A stretch of DNA of 12,883 nt, taken from NCBI GenBank assembly GCA_029974855.1, contig JARKQO010000420.1, forward strand, positions 1 to 12,883. The letters run 5' to 3'. Position numbers and translations under genes: made by a program. Numbering within the stretch: position 1 is the stretch's first letter; each line of letters starts with the position of its first letter. The notes under the pieces were generated by a model, which did no database searches, had not been told where the DNA came from, and saw only the letters and a program-made list of their open reading frames with translations. The DNA is from Eubacteriales bacterium. Lineage in GTDB: Bacteria > Bacillota_A > Clostridia > Christensenellales > Aristaeellaceae. This document shows, in pieces, positions 8,601 through 12,883 of the stretch.

Positions 8601-9539
8601 CCTGCCCTCCTGGGGCGGCCGCTGGCCGGGGCGGGGGCTTTCCCCCATCGCCCGATCCCGGGCTTGCCGGGCCTTATCCCCCAGGCTGCCGGGGCCTTCC
8701 TGCTCCCGGGGCAACGCCCCCACCTGGCTGCGAAGCACGGGAGCGCCGCTGGTGGGCATGGCGGTACGGGCCCCGGTATAGCGCTCCCCGGGCACGGCGG
8801 GGCGGCGGGGGGCCTTGGGGGCTTCCTCCTCCTGAAAGTCGCTTTCCTCCTCATGGAAGGAATCAAAGGCGTTGGGAGAGGGATGAAAGGCAGGAAGAGG
8901 CTCCCGGGTTTGAGGGAAGGCCGGGGGGACGGCATCCGAAGGAATGCCCCCTTCCATGCCCTGATGGCGTGCCACCCGGCCTGCCCGGCGGCTGCGGGGG
9001 CCTTCCGGGCTTTGCATGGCTTCCTCCAGGAGGGGTTGCTGCCGGAGCGCGGCAAAGGGGGAGGCCCCGGGGGCCTGGGGCGGCTCCACAGGGAAGGAGT
9101 CCTCCTGGCCCGGGGTCCGCTCCCCCGTGGGGAAGGGCGGGGCAAAGGCGGGGCGGTTGCTCCGCTCCACGGTTTTGCGCTTGCTCACCATCTGGGAGGA
9201 CAAAGCGGGCCTGCCGACGCGGGTGGGGGCGTCCTGCCCCTGGCGGGCAAAGTCGTCCCCGGCGTCCATGGCCTGGGAGGCGGCATACAGGGGTACGCCC
9301 CCTTGCAGCATCTCCGCCCCGTAGGGAGCCGGTTCCTCCGCGAAAAGGGACGGGGCCTTGGGGGGAGAAGGCCTGCGCCAGGCCGAATAGTCCAGGCCTC
9401 CGTCGGCGGGGGCCACGGCCTGGGGATCATCGTAGGGGGCGGGGCGGTCCGGCCGTTGCCAGGGATTGCGCCCCTGGGGTTGCATCCCATTTTCATCCAT
9501 GGGATTGCCTTTGGGATTGTTGCGGTTCAAATCGCTCAA
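5667..9539 (-). CDS. Large single-pass membrane protein with disordered N-terminus, two Ig-like repeats and PQQ-type beta-propeller
   Basis: I cannot name this protein (about 1290 aa). Residues 1 to about 440 are low-complexity, rich in Pro, Arg, Gln, Gly and Ala, with GQRPP/RPQGP-like units at about 300-363. RRRRG at 439-443 precedes one hydrophobic helix (about 446-465), implying the N-terminus is inside and the rest outside by the positive-inside rule. Two similar Ig-like repeats follow (about 501-602 and 611-713), then a Pro/Ala/Thr linker (about 762-784). A propeller runs from about 840 to the C-terminus, with blade-like units such as GGQDGLIYFLDLTDGQ, GVLQCLDINSLSPVWAVKTGD, NALTGAEEWAYEVPE and GKVHLMNAETGEILNTLQLEG. 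Such propellers are often scaffolds (BamB-like); I see no basis for claiming bound PQQ or catalysis. The TTG at 9539 was chosen because AAGGAG lies 9 nt upstream; an ATG at 9500 is the alternative. plsX follows after 41 nt, so the two are probably cotranscribed. Confidence 0.85.
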   Translation of the reverse strand: MSDLNRNNPKGNPMDENGMQPQGRNPWQRPDRPAPYDDPQAVAPADGGLDYSAWRRPSPPKAPSLFAEEPAPYGAEMLQGGVPLYAASQAMDAGDDFARQGQDAPTRVGRPALSSQMVSKRKTVERSNRPAFAPPFPTGERTPGQEDSFPVEPPQAPGASPFAALRQQPLLEEAMQSPEGPRSRRAGRVARHQGMEGGIPSDAVPPAFPQTREPLPAFHPSPNAFDSFHEEESDFQEEEAPKAPRRPAVPGERYTGARTAMPTSGAPVLRSQVGALPREQEGPGSLGDKARQARDRAMGESPRPGQRPPQEGRGQRPPMGPRPQGPQDGPARQSIPRPQGAPGQRPPQAPGPRPQRPPEDMRRREPQGEDRRRPLPGYEGEGAALARRQAAPIRPLPQFEEDSQRYGTPRREENGRGKPAASVRRPRYDFEDEEDVAPRRRRGCLVPVVILLLVLGVALAGVWLPDWNAIGGPVGTTLGGIKASLSDLGDTVIGVFSPGGPRITSFTASPAEGSAPASLVFSVQTSTRVKDLRFVDEQGNVLLEKTVTDQDLLQRTVIQNNKNLIWSVPYTMEEAYTGVVTAQTLLKNGQWDEGMVLSSPLRISPPVQMLPLVSNFTSDTTEGPVPATIRFTAQTSPDVVAVRVVDTYGGTLVSHSLGDGVTEQGSVTEADQSLTWELSADVDMAYEGDYTLQYQTIDDLNFTDSSYSVYVELSEPLSPEEAAKAQQGGDALPAMASAGTVGEPGDQDAAGQGEALPQEGLLPTQPPAPATPAPTPAPTPLPPLTVQADESALPSAISLKQTVYNEQKTTDSYSRAKPLGMLDPFNYAVWKQSGVLTFRSGPFRQNAAYGTVNVSENTLTELWKVPVGSKKLSKSTVYGIGWPGQPLIVKWPTEVRNLMNLNDEKKNTTALKEVILGGQDGLIYFLDLTDGQETREAIDMGAPSGGGASIATNGTPLLGVGQSHSNLANKQVSNGYHLFNLINGKELYLLDGRDKAASTNYSGASGAALFDKQTQTLIQGGQNGVLYTVELNQDFDHVAGTLKVAPAVQRYKTLAAKQDKKRANIDASVAMYDHFVFYGDEAGVLQCLDINSLSPVWAVKTGDDINATPALDFEEATQKLALYTGNTIVYQGKSGVCTIRRYNALTGAEEWAYEVPELDYTTEFMIGCMASPVVGENAIDDLVIFTVNNGKSGSRVIALKKTDGSVAWTQDLESQSESSPVAVYSDSGEAWLVQAEHNGKVHLMNAETGEILNTLQLEGEIEASPAVYRDILVIGTTGKDTGAIYGIRIQ

Positions 9540-9548
9540 GATCTTGCA

Positions 9549-9554
9549 CTCCTT
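9549..9554 (-). promoter_or_regulatory. Ribosome binding site selecting a TTG start
   Basis: On the minus strand AAGGAG is followed after 9 nt by TTG (9537-9539), in frame with the membrane propeller protein. The ATG at 9500 has only a weak AAAGG upstream, and the in-frame ATG at 9602 has no Shine-Dalgarno-like sequence. This makes the TTG the best-supported start, though not proven. Confidence 0.6.
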
Positions 9555-9657
9555 ATCCTGACGTTCAAGGACATGCCCTCGGCGGAATGGGCAAAGAACC
9601 ATGAATCGGGGTGATGGCAGCAAAAAACGCAAATAAATGCAACAAATGCCACTTTTT

Positions 9658-9686
9658 ATTATACCAAGAATCCCAAAAGTCCACAA
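9658..9686 (-). promoter_or_regulatory. Sigma-A-type promoter of the membrane-protein/plsX operon
   Basis: On the minus strand a -35 box TTGTGG (9681-9686), a 17-nt spacer and a perfect -10 box TATAAT (9658-9663) are present in an AT-rich island within GC-rich DNA. The predicted transcription start is near 9651, giving a leader of about 110 nt before the TTG start. This is the only convincing promoter ahead of the left-hand cluster. Gaps further down are short, so it may serve plsX, acpP, rnc and smc as well. Confidence 0.7.
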
Positions 9687-9882
9687 GTGCATTTTGCTGC
9701 CGGAGCGCCCCGGGGAGGGGGCCGGGACCCCGGGGATCCCCCGGAGCAAGGGCCCCGGGGCGGCGGCAAACAGCCCGATTGCTTCTCCCGGGGAAGTCCC
9801 GGCCTACCAGAAGCTTCCACCGTTTTGTTACAAATCATGCATACACCGGTGAAAAAATCCCCCGCACTCTCCCCGTGAGGAG
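9687..9882. other. GC-palindrome-rich divergent intergenic region
   Basis: I see no gene in this stretch, which is part of the 382-nt gap between two divergent genes. CCCCGGGG occurs three times (9708-9715, 9728-9735, 9753-9760), overlapping a GGGGATCCCC palindrome at 9732-9741. A near-palindrome CTTCTCCCGGGGAAG lies at about 9782-9796, followed by an AT-richer segment with the 11-nt dyad TTTGTTACAAA (9824-9834) and CACCGGTG (9844-9851). The asnB promoter should be here or just downstream, but I find no hexamer pair with acceptable spacing. Confidence 0.4.
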
Positions 9883-9902
9883 CGCATACCCTAGGGCATG
9901 CG
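9883..9902 (+). promoter_or_regulatory. Near-perfect 20-nt palindrome in asnB leader
   Basis: Two 10-nt arms, CGCATACCCT and AGGGCATGCG, form a dyad that is perfect except for one A/C mismatch pair. It ends 5 nt before the AAGGAGG ribosome binding site of asnB (9908-9914). Its symmetry and placement fit a repressor operator or a small hairpin that could affect initiation. No known regulator's consensus is recognised. Confidence 0.4.
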
Positions 9903-9921
9903 ATGAGAAGGAGGCGGTACG

Positions 9922-11739
9922 ATGTGCGGAATCGCGGGGATCATAGGCCGGAGTGATGAGAACGCCTATGGGCCGATGCTGGAGACCATGGCGCGGCGGG
10001 GACCGGACCAGGAAGGGCTGTGGCTGGGCACAGGGGCGGCTTTGCTGCACCGGCGGCTGTCGGTGGTGGACCTGTTGCATGGGCGGCAGCCCATGTTTTT
10101 GGACTGGGAGGGAGAAACCTACAGTTTGGTCTACAACGGGGAGCTGTACAACACCGAGGAGCTGAAAAGGGAGCTTATTTCCTTGGGGCATGCGTTCACC
10201 AGCCGCTCGGACACGGAGGTGCTTGTGCACGCCTACGCCCAGTGGAAGGCCGCCTGCGTGGAGAGGCTCAACGGAATTTTCGCCTTCGGCGTGTATGAAC
10301 AGCGGGCGCGGCGGCTGTTTCTGGCCCGGGACCGCATCGGCGTAAAGCCGCTTTTTTATGCGCGGTCAGGGGAGACGTTCCTGTTTTCCTCGGAGATCAA
10401 GACCCTTCTGGCCTATCCGGGCATGGAGGCGGTCCTCTCCGCCCAAGGGGTGGGGGAGATCATGCTGCTGGGGCCGGGACGCACCCCCGGCTGCGGCGTA
10501 TTCGAGGGCGTCCGGGAGGTGCGGCCCGGCTGGCGGGGCTATTATGAGAAGGGGCAATTGTCCCTGGAACCCTACTGGAGGCTGACGGACCGGGTCCACG
10601 GGGATGATTTGGACACCACCGTGACCACAGTGCGGGAACTGGTGACGGACGCCATCCGGCGGCAGCTGGTATCGGACGTGCCGGTGGGCTGTTTTCTCTC
10701 CGGCGGGCTGGATTCCAGCATCCTGGCGGCGGTGGCGGCCCAGGGCCTGAGGGAAAAGGGGGAAACCCTTGACACCTTCTCCGTGACCTACCGGGACAAT
10801 GACCGGTACTTCCGGGCTTCCCGCTTCCAGCCCAACAGCGACGATGAGTACATCGGTATCATGACCCAGGCTTTGGGCAGCCGCCACCACCGGATCGAGC
10901 TGGACACCCAGGAGCTGGCCGACGGGCTGTACGACGCGGTGGACGCCAGGGACCTGCCCGGCATGGCGGACGTGGACAGCTCCTTGCTGCTGTTTTGCAA
11001 AAAGGTGCGGCAGGATATCACGGTGGCCCTTTCCGGGGAGTGCGCCGACGAAATCTTCGGCGGCTACCCCTGGTACCGGGACCCGGAGATCCTGGCCCAA
11101 CAGGGCTTTCCCTGGGCACAATCCACGGCCTTTCGGGCCTCGCTGCTCCAAAGGGACGCGCTGGGCGGCCTGGACCCGGCCCAGTTCGTGGAGGAGCGCT
11201 ACCGCGCGGCGGTTTTGGAGGCCCACGTTCTGCCGGAAACCGGCGAAGGCGAACGGCGCATGCGGGAGATGACGGGGCTCAACTTCGGCTGGTTCATGCA
11301 GACGCTGCTGGACCGCAAGGACCGGATGGGCATGTACTGCGGCCTGGAGGTGCGGGTGCCCTTCTGCGACCACCGGATCGCGGAGTACCTGTACGCCACG
11401 CCCTGGCCCATGAAGGAGCTGGGCGGCTACGAGAAGGGGCTTCTGAGGCAGGCCATGGCCGGCATCCTTCCGGAAAAGGTGCGCCTGCGCAAGAAGAGCC
11501 CCTACCCCAAGACCCACAACCCGGCCTACGCGGCGCTGGTGAAGGACCGGCTCCAGGATCTGCTGAATACCCCGGGCTCGCCCCTGTGGACCATGGTAAA
11601 CAGGGAGGAGGCCGCCCGCCTTCTGGACCGGGAGCCCCAGCAGAACTGGTACGGGCAGCTCATGACCGGGCCCCAGACCATCGCGTATTTGTTGCAGGTG
11701 GAGTACTGGCTCAGGAAGTATCGGGTGAGGATTGTGTAG
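9922..11739 (+). CDS. asnB: Asparagine synthase (glutamine-hydrolysing)
   Basis: This cytoplasmic enzyme (605 aa) makes asparagine from aspartate, glutamine and ATP. The N-terminal class II glutaminase domain begins with the nucleophile Cys2 (MCGIAGIIG). It includes RRLSVVD, the YNGELYN glutamine-binding segment, SDTEVL and ARDRIGVKPLFY. The synthetase domain has the PP-loop SGGLDSS (residues 260-266), SGECADEIFGGYPWY from residue 371, and the DRKDRMGMYCGLEVRVPFCDH segment typical of AsnB. The length is normal. The start is fixed by the need for Cys2 and by AAGGAGG 7 nt upstream. It is a single-gene unit, divergent from the membrane-protein operon and convergent with the methyltransferase gene. 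No clear promoter or intrinsic terminator was found. B. subtilis has several AsnB-type enzymes, one acting in peptidoglycan amidation, so a role beyond free asparagine cannot be excluded. Confidence 0.96.
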   Translation: MCGIAGIIGRSDENAYGPMLETMARRGPDQEGLWLGTGAALLHRRLSVVDLLHGRQPMFLDWEGETYSLVYNGELYNTEELKRELISLGHAFTSRSDTEVLVHAYAQWKAACVERLNGIFAFGVYEQRARRLFLARDRIGVKPLFYARSGETFLFSSEIKTLLAYPGMEAVLSAQGVGEIMLLGPGRTPGCGVFEGVREVRPGWRGYYEKGQLSLEPYWRLTDRVHGDDLDTTVTTVRELVTDAIRRQLVSDVPVGCFLSGGLDSSILAAVAAQGLREKGETLDTFSVTYRDNDRYFRASRFQPNSDDEYIGIMTQALGSRHHRIELDTQELADGLYDAVDARDLPGMADVDSSLLLFCKKVRQDITVALSGECADEIFGGYPWYRDPEILAQQGFPWAQSTAFRASLLQRDALGGLDPAQFVEERYRAAVLEAHVLPETGEGERRMREMTGLNFGWFMQTLLDRKDRMGMYCGLEVRVPFCDHRIAEYLYATPWPMKELGGYEKGLLRQAMAGILPEKVRLRKKSPYPKTHNPAYAALVKDRLQDLLNTPGSPLWTMVNREEAARLLDREPQQNWYGQLMTGPQTIAYLLQVEYWLRKYRVRIV

Positions 11740-11949
11740 GCGGTGGCTTTTTTCAGGGGCGTCGCCCCTGAAACCCTACCAGGGACTTCGGTCCGGCCCT
11801 TCGGTCGTCGCAGCCTTCACTGCCGCTCGGCTGCTCGCCTCAGGCCCCACCTCTCGTTCGCTTGCCGCTACGCGGCAGTGCCCACTGGGCACACGCTCAC
11901 TGTCGGTGCCCTGGACCCATCATTTATCATAATGAAAAAAGGCCTTCCC
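11740..11949. repeat. Hairpin-dense non-coding element between convergent genes (candidate dispersed repeat)
   Basis: This 210-nt gap holds no credible gene but a string of perfect short hairpins: TTTCAGGGGC/GCCCCTGAAA (11751-11760 with 11764-11773, loop GTC), GGAC-TTCG-GTCC (11783-11794), GCAGCC/GGCTGC (11810-11815 with 11829-11834), TGCCGC/GCGGCA (11863-11868 with 11872-11877) and GTGCCC/GGGCAC (11878-11883 with 11887-11892). A second GTGCCC at 11906-11911 can compete in the last. The element ends in an AT-rich tract around 11918-11941. The first stem has its T-run on the 5' side and A-run on the 3' side, so it is not a standard intrinsic terminator, although the structures might still stop or stabilise both converging transcripts. 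The style resembles GC-rich intergenic repeats of gut clostridia; copy number cannot be seen from here. Confidence 0.5.
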
Positions 11950-12771
11950 CTACCCCCGGTTCACAATCTCATACATCATGACAGCGGCGGCCACCGCAGC
12001 GTTGAGGGATTCCGCCCCGCCCCGCATGGGCAAAGCGTAACGGTACGTGGCGGCCTCGGCCAGAGCCGGGGACAGCCCCGCCCCCTCGTTGCCGATCAGC
12101 AGGCAGACCTTGGGGGGAAGGGGCGGGCGTTTATAGAAGGGTTCCCCCTCCAGCAGGGCCGCCACAATCCCGTAGCCCCGGGCCTTCAATACTTCGGCGG
12201 CCTCCGGGCCGCTTTGGACCTGGGCCAGGGGCACCCGGAACACGCTGCCCATGGTGGCCCGCAGGGCCTTGGGGGCAAAGGGGTCCGCGCTATCCCCGGC
12301 CAAAATGCAGCCGGTGAAGCCCGCCGCGTCGGCGGTGCGCAAAATGGTCCCCACATTGCCGGGGTCCTGGAGGTTTTCCAGCAAAATGACGCGGTTTCCC
12401 AGGGAGTCAAGGCCTTCCGGGCTGTTCCACTTCAGCGAAAGGGGAAGCTCCACCACCGCCGCGACGCCCTGGGGGGTTTTGACCTGGGAGATGGCCGCCA
12501 GCACATACTCCTCCACGGCATACAGAGCCGCCGGGCGCTGGGCGGTACCCAAGTCCATGCCTTGCAGCTTGTCCGCCAGCCAGTCCCGCTTTTCCGGCAT
12601 CACAAACAGGGCCCGCACGGCCTGGGGGCGCATGGCAAGGGCCTCCCCCACCATATGCTCCCCCTCGCACAGGAAGGCCCCTTGGTCCCGGCGGCCCTTG
12701 GGGGTGGCCAAGGCCTTGGCGGCCAATACCTGGGGGTTCTTGGCGCTGGTGATCTCCCGCAACGGCTTCAT
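11950..12771 (-). CDS. SpoU/TrmH-family RNA 2'-O-ribose methyltransferase
   Basis: This is an S-adenosylmethionine-dependent methyltransferase (273 aa) of the SPOUT fold, probably acting on rRNA or tRNA ribose. The N-terminal part (about residues 1-110: SAKNPQVLAAKAL, GAFLCEGEHMVGEAL) resembles the substrate-binding domain of RlmB/YsgA-type enzymes. The catalytic domain shows all three SpoU motifs: LLENLQDPGNVGTILRTADA (motif 1, conserved Asn and Arg), LLIGNEGAGLS (motif 2) and ALPMRGGAESLNAAVAAAVMMYE (motif 3, forming the knotted cofactor site). The exact target nucleotide cannot be told from sequence. There is no clear ribosome binding site. The ATG overlaps the stop of the upstream synthetase gene as ATGA, so translation is probably coupled. 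The B. subtilis homologue YsgA sits next to pheST, so a tRNA-synthetase neighbour is a familiar theme, here with a different synthetase. Confidence 0.93.
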   Translation of the reverse strand: MKPLREITSAKNPQVLAAKALATPKGRRDQGAFLCEGEHMVGEALAMRPQAVRALFVMPEKRDWLADKLQGMDLGTAQRPAALYAVEEYVLAAISQVKTPQGVAAVVELPLSLKWNSPEGLDSLGNRVILLENLQDPGNVGTILRTADAAGFTGCILAGDSADPFAPKALRATMGSVFRVPLAQVQSGPEAAEVLKARGYGIVAALLEGEPFYKRPPLPPKVCLLIGNEGAGLSPALAEAATYRYALPMRGGAESLNAAVAAAVMMYEIVNRG

Positions 12772-12883
12772 AGGGCTGACAACCGTTCCGGGGCGACCAT
12801 GCCGATGAGGAACAACGCGTTTAACAGGGTGCGCTTCACCGCCAGGGTCAGCTCCAGCCGGGCCTGGCGGACCCCCGGGGCCG
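12768..12883 (-). CDS. argS: Arginyl-tRNA synthetase, C-terminal end (5' part outside window)
   Basis: Only the last 38 codons or so are inside the window. They read VRQARLELTLAVKRTLLNALFLIGMVAPERLSAL before TGA. This fits the C-terminal helices of the DALR anticodon-binding domain of class I arginyl-tRNA synthetase, whose usual ending is an R-L-L-x3-K-x2-L-x-N-A-L-x-L-L-G-x-x-A-P-E-x-M pattern. The enzyme charges tRNA-Arg. Leu stands where the usual Met of the PE(R/K)M ending would be, and three more residues follow. The stop overlaps the methyltransferase start by 4 nt. The assignment rests on this short tail alone, so another DALR-domain synthetase is possible but less likely. Confidence 0.8.
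   Translation of the reverse strand, partial: APGVRQARLELTLAVKRTLLNALFLIGMVAPERLSAL

Noticed and set aside
5814..9614. 1266-codon open frame on the plus strand antisense to the membrane propeller gene
   Set aside because: Its translation is Gly/His/Leu/Val-rich without any family motif. It mirrors the codon bias of the minus-strand gene, whose domains are coherent. Long antisense frames are expected in GC-rich DNA.
9540..9749. Upstream starts (ATG at 9602 or 9749) for the membrane propeller protein
   Set aside because: The ATG at 9749 lies upstream of the TATAAT promoter and that at 9602 has no Shine-Dalgarno sequence. The TTG at 9539 follows AAGGAG at proper spacing.
10366..11517. 383-codon minus-strand open frame antisense to asnB
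   Set aside because: asnB motifs fix the plus strand as coding, and the antisense product has no recognisable domain.
11751..11773. Intrinsic terminator for asnB
   Set aside because: The 10-bp stem is perfect, but the T-run precedes the stem on the plus strand and no U-run follows on either strand, so standard intrinsic termination is not supported.
11732..11932. 66-codon plus-strand open frame in the convergent gap
   Set aside because: It overlaps the asnB end, runs through consecutive hairpins and has no ribosome binding site. The product looks like the spurious translation of a structured repeat.

Overview
The window is a GC-rich (by eye about two thirds G+C) stretch of bacterial chromosome with densely packed housekeeping genes. 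The order plsX-acpP-rnc-smc is the classical Firmicutes lipid/RNase III/SMC cluster. Together with AAGGAGG-type ribosome binding sites and the protein sequences, it points to a GC-rich gut-type clostridium (Oscillospiraceae/Ruminococcaceae-like). That taxonomic call is inference. I see no rRNA, tRNA, CRISPR array, transposase or phage gene.

Left part (1-9539, all minus strand): transcription runs right to left. It begins at a good sigma-A-type promoter at 9658-9686. First comes a very large single-pass membrane protein: a long Pro/Arg/Gln-rich disordered N-terminus, one transmembrane helix, two Ig-like repeats, a Pro/Ala linker and a PQQ-type beta-propeller. Then follow plsX, acpP, rnc and smc, with intergenic gaps of 41, 43, 117 and 10 nt. 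smc runs off the left edge just short of its end. The fabD and fabG genes that separate plsX from acpP in Bacillus subtilis are absent. The acpP-rnc gap is the only one with marked RNA structure, a set of competing GC-rich hairpins in front of the RNase III gene.

Middle (9540-9921): a 382-nt divergent intergenic region. It holds the promoter of the membrane-protein operon, a cluster of CCCCGGGG-type palindromes, and a near-perfect 20-nt palindrome next to the asnB ribosome binding site.

Right part (9922-12883): asnB (glutamine-dependent asparagine synthetase) is on the plus strand. It converges on a SpoU-family RNA 2'-O-methyltransferase gene (minus), which overlaps by 4 nt (ATGA) the 3' end of an arginyl-tRNA synthetase gene (minus, cut by the right edge). 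The 210-nt convergent gap is packed with short perfect hairpins and looks like one copy of a dispersed non-coding repeat.

Most of the window is ordinary core genome. The parts most worth a second look are the giant membrane propeller protein in front of plsX, the structured convergent-gap element, and the hairpins ahead of rnc.
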